The position numbers and the translations under genes were made by a program. DNA of 64,000 nt from Motilibacter aurantiacus (GTDB taxonomy: Bacteria > Actinomycetota > Actinomycetes > Motilibacterales > Motilibacteraceae), in contig NZ_JAANNO010000003.1 of NCBI RefSeq assembly GCF_011250645.1, forward strand, positions 310,001 to 374,000, in the 5' to 3' direction. This document shows, one piece after another, positions 1-7,257 of this stretch. Position 1 is the stretch's first letter. Every line of letters starts with the position of its first letter. Below the pieces are notes generated by a model. That model saw nothing but the letters and a program-made list of their open reading frames with translations. It searched no databases and was not told the DNA's origin.

Positions 1-2
1 AC

Positions 3-227
3 TACCCCGCGACCCTCTTCACCATCTTCGACGGCGACACCCGGGTCGACACGTTCCACGCGCGCAAGATGGCGGCCGCCCTGCAGCACTCGACCACCGG
101 CGACCGGCCGATCCTCGTGCGGCGGGAGAAGGGCGTCGGCCACGGCGCACGCGCGCTGTCCAAGTCGGTCGAGCTGGGCGTCGACACCACGGCCTTCCTC
201 GCCCACTGGACCGGGCTGGCGCTCTGA
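3..227 (+). CDS. Prolyl oligopeptidase family serine peptidase, C-terminal fragment
   Basis: Only the last 74 codons lie in the window; the gene begins upstream. The frame opens with YPATLFTIFDGDTRVDTFHA and contains GHGAR, which matches the region around the catalytic histidine in the alpha/beta-hydrolase domain of S9A prolyl oligopeptidases (DTRV..HARK, then GHG). These enzymes cleave after proline in short peptides. It stops at a TGA 83 bases before the MscS gene on the same strand. The catalytic Ser and Asp and the beta-propeller are outside the window, so the exact subfamily is open. Confidence 0.8.
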   Translation, partial: YPATLFTIFDGDTRVDTFHARKMAAALQHSTTGDRPILVRREKGVGHGARALSKSVELGVDTTAFLAHWTGLAL

Positions 228-310
228 GGACACCCGCCCCGCGGTAGTCGGCACGGCCCGCTCCTGCGGGTACGGTCGGGAGGACCCCGATCGGACTCCC
301 GAGGAGGACT

Positions 311-1363
311 GTGCTTCCGCTCGTCGCGCCCACCCCCACCCCGTCGCCGTCGCCGTCGCCGTCGCCGACCGCTGACCTGTCGGAGACGCTGCAGCGCTGC
401 GAGGAAGGCTCGGTGTGCGACAGGGTCCGGGACTGGACCGGCGAGCGGTGGCTCGGGCTCTTCGCCGACTGGCTGCTCGCCAAGCCGCTCGCCATCGCGG
501 TGATCGTCGCCGTCGCGTTCCTCATCCGGATCGTCCTGCACCGGCTCATCACGAAGCTGGCCGACCAGGCGGCCGAGGGGACCGTGCCCGGCGTCATCGC
601 GCGGGCGCGCAAGGCCTCACCGTTCTTCGAGGGCAACCCGCTGCTGTCCGAGCGGCGCAAGCAGCGCGCCCAGACCATGGGCTCGGTGCTGCGCAGCGTG
701 ACCACGGGCCTGGTGGCCGGTGTCGCCTTCCTCATGGTCCTGTCCGAGATCGGGCTGAACATCGCGCCGCTGCTGGCGAGCGCCGGCATCGTCGGCGTCG
801 CCCTGGGCTTCGGCGCCCAGACGCTGGTCAAGGACTTCCTGTCCGGCATCTTTCTCATCCTCGAGGACCAGTACGGCGTCGGTGACGTGGTCGACCTCGG
901 CGAGGCCAACGGCGTGGTCGAGGCGGTGGGCCTGCGGGTCACCCGCGTGCGGGACGTGAACGGCGCCGTCTGGTACGTCCGCAACGGCGAGATCCTGCGC
1001 GTCGGCAACATGAGCCAGGGGTGGGCACGCGCCGTGCTCGACGTGCCCGTCGCGTACGACAGCAACATCGAGCGGGTGAAGGTGCTGCTCGGCGAGGTGG
1101 CCCTCGAGCTGCGCAACGACCCGGCCTTCTCCGAGCTCGTGATGGAGGACCCCGAGGTCTGGGGCGTCGAGCAGCTCACGGCCGACGCGCTCGTCGTGCG
1201 TGTGGTCATCAAGACCCAGCCGCTCAAGCAGTGGGACGTCGCCCGCGAGCTGCGCCAGCGCATCAAGGCCAGGTTCGACGCCGAGGGCGTCATGCCGCCG
1301 GCGACACGGCAGATGTGGGTCGGTGCGGCGTCGGCCGGCCAGCCCCCGCGAGCGGTCAGCTGA
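311..1363 (+). CDS. MscS-family mechanosensitive ion channel
   Basis: Encodes 350 residues from a GTG preceded by GAGGAGG. After a Pro/Ser/Thr-rich N-terminus come a hydrophobic segment near residues 55-75, a second near 135-155, and the pore-lining TM3 signature (GIVGVALGFGAQTLVKDFLS) leading into the MscS beta domain (DQYGVGDVVDLG). MscS channels open under membrane tension and release solutes during osmotic downshock. The C-terminal alpha/beta cytoplasmic domain is present, so the protein looks complete. The N-terminal PTPSPSPSP stretch is low-complexity and unlikely to be structural. It stands alone, separated from its neighbours by about 30-80 bases. Confidence 0.9.
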   Translation: MLPLVAPTPTPSPSPSPSPTADLSETLQRCEEGSVCDRVRDWTGERWLGLFADWLLAKPLAIAVIVAVAFLIRIVLHRLITKLADQAAEGTVPGVIARARKASPFFEGNPLLSERRKQRAQTMGSVLRSVTTGLVAGVAFLMVLSEIGLNIAPLLASAGIVGVALGFGAQTLVKDFLSGIFLILEDQYGVGDVVDLGEANGVVEAVGLRVTRVRDVNGAVWYVRNGEILRVGNMSQGWARAVLDVPVAYDSNIERVKVLLGEVALELRNDPAFSELVMEDPEVWGVEQLTADALVVRVVIKTQPLKQWDVARELRQRIKARFDAEGVMPPATRQMWVGAASAGQPPRAVS

Positions 1364-1379
1364 GCCGCATCGGGTCGGC

Positions 1380-1392
1380 TACCGTACGACAC
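1380..1392 (+). promoter_or_regulatory. Probable leaderless promoter -10 of the DUF2470 gene
   Basis: TACCGT at 1380-1385 fits TANNNT and is followed by exactly seven bases before the GTG start, the spacing that would place transcription initiation on the start codon. There is no AGGAG-like sequence here. Confidence 0.4.
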
Positions 1393-1707
1393 GTGAGCCA
1401 GGCTTCGCCGAATCCGTTCTCCGACGACGTCATCGCTGCCGTGACCCGTCACATGAACGAGGACCACGCCGAGGACTCGCTGCTCATCGTGCGCCACCTG
1501 GGCGGGCAGCCCGACGCCAGCGCCGCGACGATGGCGGGGCTCGACGCCGACCAGGCGGTCTTCACCGCGCGCGTCGGCGGCCAGGAGGTCGGGGTGGCGA
1601 TCCCGTGGAGCCGGCAGCTCACCGAGCGCCGGCAGGTCCGCGAGGAGGTCGTGCGGATGTACGAGGAGGCCTGCGCCGCGGCCGGCGTCGAGCCCCGCGC
1701 CCACTGA
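1393..1707 (+). CDS. DUF2470 domain protein
   Basis: A 104-residue protein with FSDDVIAAVTRHMNEDHAED near its N-terminus, the hallmark of DUF2470, the helical domain also found at the C-terminus of HugZ/HupZ-type heme-degrading proteins. Here it is free-standing. I start it at the GTG at 1393: there is no Shine-Dalgarno, but a TACCGT hexamer lies seven bases upstream, suggesting a leaderless transcript. It converges on the neocarzinostatin-like genes of the heme locus, with a shared hairpin between them. A heme-related role is an inference from family and location only. Confidence 0.8.
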   Translation: MSQASPNPFSDDVIAAVTRHMNEDHAEDSLLIVRHLGGQPDASAATMAGLDADQAVFTARVGGQEVGVAIPWSRQLTERRQVREEVVRMYEEACAAAGVEPRAH

Positions 1708-1739
1708 GCGCGCCGCCGCCGGCAGCGGCGGCGGCGCGC
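1708..1739. terminator. Bidirectional hairpin between convergent genes
   Basis: A GC-only inverted repeat with about 14 paired bases and a short loop (GCGCGCCGCCGCC against its complement) begins directly after the DUF2470 stop codon and ends just before the convergent gene stop at 1744. No U-tract follows, as is common in actinobacteria. Confidence 0.65.
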
Positions 1740-1743
1740 AGGC

Positions 1744-2259
1744 CTACCTGCGGAACGTCACCCGGACGCGGACGTCCTGGGACCGGTCGCTGCTGCGGGT
1801 GTGGTCGGCCCGCGTGACGACGGCGCACCTCCGCTTGCGGCAGTCCACGGACCCGTCGCTCGCCCGCAGCCGGAGCCGCACGGTGAACGTGCCGCCCTTG
1901 CCGTACGGCCTCGCGATCCCCCTGCCGTAGTCCGGGGGGTTCGACGAGACCCACACCGAGCTGCCGCCCCGGCCGGACATGTCGACCCCGCCCACGCAGG
2001 GGCTGGGGGCCTTGCCGGGGCCGTTGTCGACGCAGAGCGCGACGTAGATGCCCTTCTTCACGTCGTAGCCGCGCCCCGACACCGTCACCGTCTCGCCCTT
2101 GGGCTCGAGGTTTGTCGTCTTGAAGACCGTCAGCCGCGGCGCGGCGTCCGCCGGGGCGTGAGCCGCGTTGATCAGGCAGCTCGCGACGACGAGCGCCACG
2201 GCGCCCGCGGCGGCCCGCCGGGGAAGGTGGGCCGCCGCCGCAAGTGCCGGGGCCCGCAT
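1744..2259 (-). CDS. Secreted single-domain neocarzinostatin-like protein of the heme locus
   Basis: 171 residues: a signal peptide (hydrophobic stretch about 16-33, Ala-rich cleavage region near 40), then one Ig-like domain with no membrane anchor. The domain reads VSGRGYDVKKGIYVALC, has a Cys-x11-Cys loop, then VDC-x4-CAVV and DHTRSSDRSQDV. The DC-x4-C spacing and strand order match neocarzinostatin (VDCTTAAC). It overlaps the upstream tandem-domain gene by one base (TGATG), so the two are probably cotranslated. Given the neighbouring heme oxygenase and HmuTUV importer, I infer a secreted heme or hemoprotein binder. No heme-binding residue is proven. Confidence 0.75.
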   Translation of the reverse strand: MRAPALAAAAHLPRRAAAGAVALVVASCLINAAHAPADAAPRLTVFKTTNLEPKGETVTVSGRGYDVKKGIYVALCVDNGPGKAPSPCVGGVDMSGRGGSSVWVSSNPPDYGRGIARPYGKGGTFTVRLRLRASDGSVDCRKRRCAVVTRADHTRSSDRSQDVRVRVTFRR

Positions 2260-3641
2260 CAGCCGGAGGCCCCTCGCCGGGCGAGGCGGTGGCGGCCGCC
2301 GGCGGGCCGGCGCAGCGCGGCCACGACCAGGGCGGCGCCGGCGGCGAGCAGCGCCACGGCGAAGCCGGCGAGGGCCCCGGCGTCGCCCGCACCCGTCGCG
2401 GCGAGGACGTCGTCGCCCTCGGCGGCACCGCTGTCCGCAGCGCCGTTGTCGGCGGGACCGTCGGCACCACCGTCAGCGGCCTCGTCGTCCGACGGGGTCG
2501 GGCTGGCATCGGGGGCCGTCGTCCCCTCGGCGCCCCCGGCGAAGGTCACGGGGATGCGCACGTCCTGCGAGCGGTCCCCGCTCGCGGTGTGGTCCGCGCG
2601 CGTGACGATCGCGCACCTGACCTCGGTGCAGTCGAGGGCCCCGTCGGCCGCCTTCACCGCGAGCCTCACCGAGAAGCTGCCGCCAGGGCCGTACGGGGTC
2701 ACCAGGCCCTTGGCGTAGTCCGGCGGGTTCGAGGAGACCCATACCGTGCCCTCGCCGCTGCCCGCGGTGTCGGCGCCGCCGACGCAGGGGGTGGGCTGCT
2801 TGCCGGCGCCGTTGTCCTTGCAGACAGAGACGTAGATGCCCTTGGCCTCGTCGTAGCCCGAGCCGGTCACCGTGACCGTGTCACCGGCGGCCTCGAGGCC
2901 GGTCGCCTTGGACGCCGTGAGCTTCTTCGAGCCGACGGTCACCGTCACGCCGGCCGGCGTCGAGGGGGCCGCCGTCGGTGTCGGGGCCGGGGACTGGGCG
3001 ACGGCGCTGCTCGACGGCGTGGGGGTGGGGGTGGGGGTCGTGGTGGCGGTCACGGCCGGCGTCGCGGTGGCCGACGGCGTGGGGGTCGCCGTCTCCGTCG
3101 GCGTGGGGGGCGGGGTCGGCGTGGGGGTCGGTGTCGGGGTCGGCGTGGGGGTCGGCGTCGGCGCCTGGAACGTCACCAGCGTCCTGGTGTCCTGGCTGCG
3201 GTCAGGGCTGCCGCGGTGGGCGAAGGTGTAGATCGCGCACTGCTCGACCAGGCAGTCCGTGGCGTACTTCGTGTCCGGCTTGAAGGCGGCCTTCAGCGAC
3301 AGGGTCGCCGTGAAGGTGCCGTTGTCCTCGATCTTGAGGCCGAACGCCCCGCTGGAGGTGCCGTACAGGGCCGGGCTGAACCACTGGCCGTCGCCCCACC
3401 ACCCGTCCGGGAGCGTCGCCTTGCCCAGCCCGACGTAGAGGCCCGTCGTCGGGAACCCCCGGCCGTGCACCGTCACCGTGGCGCCGGCCGGGTCCAGCCC
3501 CGTCGTGGGCGTCACGGTGACCTCGGGGGCGGCGATAGCCGGCGACGCGGCGAGCACCACCGCGGCCGGCACGGCCGCGACAGGCAGCGCGAGAGCCAAG
3601 GCGGCGGTGCAGAGTGATCTCGAACGGGACAGGCGCGTCAT
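2259..3641 (-). CDS. Cell-surface tandem neocarzinostatin-like protein with LAATG sorting signal
   Basis: 460 residues from the ATG at 3641, chosen for the GGAGGA eight bases upstream; an in-frame ATG at 3680 lacks one. Order: signal peptide; a divergent Ig-like domain (about 37-155) that has the DC-x4-C pair but lacks the other two cysteines; a long Pro-Thr linker; a second canonical domain with C-x11-C and DC-x4-C; an acidic Ala/Asp-rich spacer; and a C-terminal LAATG, hydrophobic helix and Arg-rich tail. LAxTG is the motif of class E sortases in actinobacteria, so covalent attachment to peptidoglycan is likely. It is transcribed away from hmuO from an iron-box region, suggesting a surface heme receptor by analogy with HtaA or Isd proteins. 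Confidence 0.75.
   Translation of the reverse strand: MTRLSRSRSLCTAALALALPVAAVPAAVVLAASPAIAAPEVTVTPTTGLDPAGATVTVHGRGFPTTGLYVGLGKATLPDGWWGDGQWFSPALYGTSSGAFGLKIEDNGTFTATLSLKAAFKPDTKYATDCLVEQCAIYTFAHRGSPDRSQDTRTLVTFQAPTPTPTPTPTPTPTPTPPPTPTETATPTPSATATPAVTATTTPTPTPTPSSSAVAQSPAPTPTAAPSTPAGVTVTVGSKKLTASKATGLEAAGDTVTVTGSGYDEAKGIYVSVCKDNGAGKQPTPCVGGADTAGSGEGTVWVSSNPPDYAKGLVTPYGPGGSFSVRLAVKAADGALDCTEVRCAIVTRADHTASGDRSQDVRIPVTFAGGAEGTTAPDASPTPSDDEAADGGADGPADNGAADSGAAEGDDVLAATGAGDAGALAGFAVALLAAGAALVVAALRRPAGGRHRLARRGASG
2990..3170 (-). repeat. Pro-Thr dipeptide-coding low-complexity repeat
   Basis: The linker of the surface protein is encoded by near-perfect CCGACC/CCCACG-type hexamer repeats (read as GGTCGGCGTGGG on the + strand), giving (TP)n with Ser/Ala interruptions. 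Such linkers span the cell wall and are prone to length change by slippage. Confidence 0.8.
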
Positions 3642-3695
3642 ACGTCTCTTCCTCCGGTGTGCCGCCGTGGCAGTACGCACGGCGTCAGCGGCAAG

Positions 3696-3714
3696 TTAGG
3701 ACAGCCAAACCTTC
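3696..3714. promoter_or_regulatory. DtxR/IdeR-like iron box 1
   Basis: TTAGGACAGCCAAACCTTC matches 13 of 19 positions of the DtxR/IdeR consensus TTAGGTTAGGCTAACCTAA. It sits 55 bases upstream of the surface-protein start and overlaps a minus-strand TAACTT that could be its -10. Fe(II)-loaded repressor bound here would block transcription when iron is sufficient. Confidence 0.6.
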
Positions 3715-3730
3715 TCTGCAAGCAGCTCGC

Positions 3731-3749
3731 CCCGGTTAGGCTGACGTCC
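3731..3749. promoter_or_regulatory. DtxR/IdeR-like iron box 2
   Basis: A second copy, with the strong central core GGTTAGGCTGAC, matches 12 of 19 consensus positions. It lies 69 bases upstream of hmuO and contains TAGGCT, a plausible -10 for the rightward operon. The pair of boxes suggests iron control of both divergent transcripts. Confidence 0.6.
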
Positions 3750-3817
3750 GGACCGGGCCGCGCCACCGACGCCTGCCGGAGCGGTCCGTCCCGTCGTACT
3801 GCCACAGAGGAGCTCCC

Positions 3818-4495
3818 ATGACGGCCACCCGCACCGAGGCCGGCTCCGACACGGCCTTCTCCACCCGGCTGCGAGAGCGGACCCGGGAGGGCCACGCCGG
3901 GGCGGAGCACTCGGGCTACATGAGCGCGCTGACCTCCGGGCAGCTCCCGCTCGAGGGGTACGCCGCGCTGGCCGCCCAGCAGCACGCGGTCTACGCGGTG
4001 CTGGAGGAGGCGGGCGACGCCATGCGGGCGGACCCGGTCGCGGGCCTCTTCGTCGCCGACGAGCTGCGCCGGCTGGGCGCCCTCGAGGCCGACCTGGCCT
4101 TCCTGCTCGGGCCGCGGTGGCGCGAGGCGGCGACGCCGACGGCCGCGACGCGCGACTACTGCGACCGGCTGCGCGAGGTCTGCTTCGACTGGCCGGCAGG
4201 GTTCGTCGCCCACCACTACACCCGCTACCTCGGCGACCTGTCCGGCGGGCAGATCATCGGCTCGCTGGTCGCCCGGACGTACTCCCTCGATGAGGACGGC
4301 GTCCGTTTCTACCGGTTCGAGGGCATCCCCAAGCCGAAGGCGTTCAAGGACCGCTACCGCGCCCTGCTGGACGCCGCCCCATGGGACGCGCAGGAGCAGG
4401 AGCGCGTGATCGACGAGGTGCTCGTCGCGTACGACCACAACACCCGGATGCTCGCCTCGCTCGACGACGTAGCCCGGGCCCTGCTCCAGCGATGA
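3818..4495 (+). CDS. hmuO: Heme oxygenase (biliverdin-producing), HmuO type
   Basis: 225 residues, the normal length. It opens heme to biliverdin, CO and free Fe(II), releasing iron from imported heme in the cytoplasm. GHAGAEHS places the proximal heme ligand at His26 (the family AHEKAEHS motif), and VAHHYTRYLGDLSGGQ (about 130-145) is the distal-helix signature with the flexible glycines over the heme. The ATG is preceded by GAGGAG. Its stop overlaps the start of the next gene by four bases (ATGA), so it is the first gene of the hmuO-NCS-hmuTUV operon, downstream of two IdeR-like boxes. Confidence 0.96.
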   Translation: MTATRTEAGSDTAFSTRLRERTREGHAGAEHSGYMSALTSGQLPLEGYAALAAQQHAVYAVLEEAGDAMRADPVAGLFVADELRRLGALEADLAFLLGPRWREAATPTAATRDYCDRLREVCFDWPAGFVAHHYTRYLGDLSGGQIIGSLVARTYSLDEDGVRFYRFEGIPKPKAFKDRYRALLDAAPWDAQEQERVIDEVLVAYDHNTRMLASLDDVARALLQR

Positions 4496-5178
4496 CCGCC
4501 GTGCGCGTCGCCGCAGCCCTCGGCCTCGCGACGGCCGCGCTGGGCCTCGCCGTCCCGGCCGCCGCTGCCGCCACCGGAGCGCCCGTCACCCGGCAGGGCA
4601 CGCAGGGACAGTCGCTGACGGTCTCCCGGGCCGACGGGCTCGACCCGAACGGCGAGCAGGTGACGGTCACCGGCGAGGGGTTCGACGAGGAGAAGGGCGT
4701 CTACGTCGCCTTCTGCGTCGTACCGCCCGTGGGGCAGCCACCGTCCCCGTGCGGTGGCGGCGTCGACACCAGCGGCGCCAGCGGCGCCTCGCACTGGGTG
4801 TCGTCGGACCCGCCCGAGTACGGCAGGTCGCTCGCCAAGCCCTACTCCCCCGGCGGGAGGTTCTCCGTCACGCTGACGGTGAGCGGCACGATCGGCGAGG
4901 ACGTGGACTGCACGGTGGCTGAGTGCGCCGTCGTCACCCGCGCCGACCACACCCGCTCGTCCGACCGGAGCCAGGACGTGCTCGTGCCGGTCAGCTTCGC
5001 CCCGGGGGGCGCGTCGGCCTCCACGGCCCCGGCCGCGGCCACTGCCGCGCACGAGCAGCCCGACGGCGACGGCCCGGGCCTTGCGCTCGCCGCCGGCGGT
5101 GGCGCGGCCGCTGCGGCAGCCGTGGGAGCGGTGCTCGTGCTGTCGCGACGCAGGCGGCGGGGCACTGCCGATGCGTGA
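4492..5178 (+). CDS. Membrane-anchored neocarzinostatin-like protein of the heme operon
   Basis: 228 residues starting at the ATG that overlaps the hmuO stop. Signal peptide (about 1-24), one Ig-like domain with C-x11-C then VDC-x4-CAVV and DHTRSSDRSQDV, a Thr/Ala-rich spacer, and a C-terminal hydrophobic helix followed by RRRRR: the topology of an extracellular domain tethered to the membrane. It lacks the LAxTG motif of its cell-wall paralog. Lying between heme oxygenase and the lipoprotein HmuT, with its end overlapping hmuT by eight bases, it could hand heme from the wall protein to HmuT. That transfer role is inferred. Confidence 0.78.
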   Translation: MTAVRVAAALGLATAALGLAVPAAAAATGAPVTRQGTQGQSLTVSRADGLDPNGEQVTVTGEGFDEEKGVYVAFCVVPPVGQPPSPCGGGVDTSGASGASHWVSSDPPEYGRSLAKPYSPGGRFSVTLTVSGTIGEDVDCTVAECAVVTRADHTRSSDRSQDVLVPVSFAPGGASASTAPAAATAAHEQPDGDGPGLALAAGGGAAAAAAVGAVLVLSRRRRRGTADA

Positions 5179-6196
5179 ATCGCGGTTCGCCGCAGCCGGT
5201 TTCGCCGGTGTGCTCGCGGTGGCGCTGCTCGCCGGCTGCAGCGGCGGCTCGACCCCGCACGGCCCGGCGTCGGCCGGCGTCCAGCCCTCGGCCGGGCCGG
5301 CAGGCACCGTGCGCGGTGTGGGCCCCCGCACGCTGCACACGCTCGGCACGGTCCCCACGCCGGAGCTCCCGGTCACGGTGGCCTCCGCCGACGGACGCGA
5401 GGTCACGGTCGAGGACGCCAGCCGGATCATCCCGCTCACCGGGTCGATCGCCGAGGTCGTCTTCTCTCTGGGCCTCGGCGACAACGTCGTGGGGCGCGAC
5501 ATCGCCACCACATTCCAGGAGGCCGAGGGCCTGCCCGTCGTCACCCACGCACACGACGTGTCGGCCGAGGGCGTGCTGGCCCTGAAGCCGACCGTGCTGC
5601 TGGCGGACACCGACACCGGGCCCAGCGAGGCGCTCGACCAGCTGCGGGCCTCCGGGGTGCCGGTCGTCGTCCTGGACACGGCGACGGGGCTGGACGACGT
5701 CCTCCCGCGGATCACGGCGGTCGCGGAGGCGCTGGGCGTCCCCACGGCCGGCGCGGAGCTCGCGGCCAGGACCACGGCGGAGATCGAGGCCGCGCAGGCG
5801 AAGGTGTCGGCCGGCGTGCCGAAGCCGCGCGTCGCCTTCCTCTACCTGCGCGGCACGGCGGGCGTCTACCTGCTGGGCGGCAAGGGCTCGGGTGCGGACT
5901 CGCTGATCACGGCCGCGGGCGGCGAGGACGCCGGGACGGCTCTCGGGCTCGACGCGTTCACGCCGATCACCACCGAGGCCCTGGTCGCCGCGCGGCCGGA
6001 CGTGATCCTGGTGATGAGCAAGGGGCTCGACTCCGTCGGCGGGGTCGACGGCATGGTCAGGATCGCGGGCATCGCGCAGACGCCGGCCGGGCGGGACCGG
6101 CGGGTGGTGAGCGTCGAGGACGGCGTGCTGCTGAGCTTCGGGCCGCGGACGGCCCAGGTCATCGGCGACCTGGTCGAGCAACTGCACGCCTCGTGA
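5171..6196 (+). CDS. hmuT: Heme ABC transporter substrate-binding lipoprotein
   Basis: 341 residues from the ATG at 5171, inside the end of the previous gene. A lipobox LLAGC gives lipidated Cys23. The rest is a class III (BtuF/FecB-like) solute-binding fold: ITSSIAEVVFSLGLGDNVVG-type first lobe, LPVVTHAHDVSAEGVLALKP, then FLYLRGTAGVYLLGGKGSGA. In corynebacterial HmuT a His and a Tyr in these two regions bind heme, and both residue types are present here. It delivers heme to HmuUV. The stop overlaps the permease start by one base (TGATG). Confidence 0.92.
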   Translation: MRESRFAAAGFAGVLAVALLAGCSGGSTPHGPASAGVQPSAGPAGTVRGVGPRTLHTLGTVPTPELPVTVASADGREVTVEDASRIIPLTGSIAEVVFSLGLGDNVVGRDIATTFQEAEGLPVVTHAHDVSAEGVLALKPTVLLADTDTGPSEALDQLRASGVPVVVLDTATGLDDVLPRITAVAEALGVPTAGAELAARTTAEIEAAQAKVSAGVPKPRVAFLYLRGTAGVYLLGGKGSGADSLITAAGGEDAGTALGLDAFTPITTEALVAARPDVILVMSKGLDSVGGVDGMVRIAGIAQTPAGRDRRVVSVEDGVLLSFGPRTAQVIGDLVEQLHAS

Positions 6197-7257
6197 TGCG
6201 CGCGAGGACCCGCAGCGGCGGCCCGGCCCGCACGCGGGGGGCGGTGCTGCTCGGCGGCCTGGCCGTCGCGCTCGTGGCCGTGGTCCTGCTCGCCTGCGCG
6301 ACCGGGGCCTACTCGGTGCCGCCAGGACAGGTCCTCGGGTCGGTGCTGCACCGGGCCGGCCTCCACCTGGGCACGCTGCCCGACCCGACGGGCGAGACCG
6401 TCCTGTGGGAGATCCGTTTCCCCCGGGTCGTGCTCGGCGCGCTCGTGGGCGCCTCCCTCGCGTGCGCCGGCGCGCTGATGCAGGGCGTCTTCGGCAACCC
6501 GCTCGCCGAGCCGGGCGTCATCGGCGTCTCGTCGGGGGCCGCCCTGGGCGCGGTCGCGGCCATCGCCCTGGGCGTCTCGGGCTTCGGCGGCTGGACGGTC
6601 ACCCTGGCCGCCTTCGTCGGCGGCCTGGTGACGACCCTCGGCGTGTACGCCTTCTCCCGCTCCCAGGGCCGGGCGGAGGTCGTGACCCTCGTGCTCACCG
6701 GCATCGCGGTCAATGCCGTGACGGGCGCGGCCATCGGCCTGCTCACGTTCTTCGCCGACGACGCCGAGCTGCGCAGCATCACCTTCTGGAACCTCGGCAG
6801 CATCGGGTCGGCCACGTGGCCCGCGGTGTGGGCCGTGCTGCCGGTGGCCGCGGCCGGCCTGCTCGTCGCGCCCCGCTTCGCCGCGCGGCTGGACCTCCTC
6901 GCGCTCGGCGACCGGCCCGCGCGCCACCTCGGGGTCGACGTCGAGCGGCTCCGGCTCGTGCTCGTCGTCGTCGTCGCGCTGCTGACCTCCGCCGCGGTGG
7001 CGGTCGCCGGGATCATCAGCTTCGTGGGGCTGGTGGTGCCGCACGCGGTCCGCATGGTCGCCGGCCCGGGGCACCGGCTGCTCGTGCCGGCGAGCGCGCT
7101 GGCCGGGGCCTGCGTGCTCATCGCCGGAGACCTCGCGGCACGCACGATCGCCGCGCCGGCGGAGGTCCCGCTCGGCTCGCTGACCGCGCTCGTCGGCGGG
7201 CCGTTCTTCTTCTGGCTGCTGCACCGCACCCGGGCGCGGCAGGGCGGATGGGCATGA
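6196..7257 (+). CDS. hmuU: Heme ABC transporter permease (FecCD family)
   Basis: 353 residues with about nine to ten hydrophobic helices and the FecCD/BtuC signatures LWEIRFPRVVLGALVGASLA and GNPLAEPGVIGVSSGAALGA, ending with the cytoplasmic coupling region IISFVGLVVPHAVRM. It forms the homodimeric channel for heme import, driven by HmuV. I use the ATG at 6196, in TGATG overlap with hmuT; a GTG one codon earlier is possible. It overlaps hmuV by four bases. Confidence 0.93.
   Translation: MRARTRSGGPARTRGAVLLGGLAVALVAVVLLACATGAYSVPPGQVLGSVLHRAGLHLGTLPDPTGETVLWEIRFPRVVLGALVGASLACAGALMQGVFGNPLAEPGVIGVSSGAALGAVAAIALGVSGFGGWTVTLAAFVGGLVTTLGVYAFSRSQGRAEVVTLVLTGIAVNAVTGAAIGLLTFFADDAELRSITFWNLGSIGSATWPAVWAVLPVAAAGLLVAPRFAARLDLLALGDRPARHLGVDVERLRLVLVVVVALLTSAAVAVAGIISFVGLVVPHAVRMVAGPGHRLLVPASALAGACVLIAGDLAARTIAAPAEVPLGSLTALVGGPFFFWLLHRTRARQGGWA

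Noticed and set aside
19-1704. Long minus-strand ORF over the MscS and DUF2470 genes
   Set aside because: Low-complexity Arg/Ser/Pro-rich translation with no domain; it is the antisense frame of two clear plus-strand genes in high-GC DNA.
2872-3231. ORF encoding a VGVGVG repeat protein
   Set aside because: It is the antisense reading of the Pro-Thr linker of the surface protein.
4381-4491. Earlier ATG for the membrane-anchored neocarzinostatin-like protein
   Set aside because: It would lie deep inside hmuO and put an Arg-rich stretch before the signal peptide; the ATGA overlap at 4492 fits the operon.
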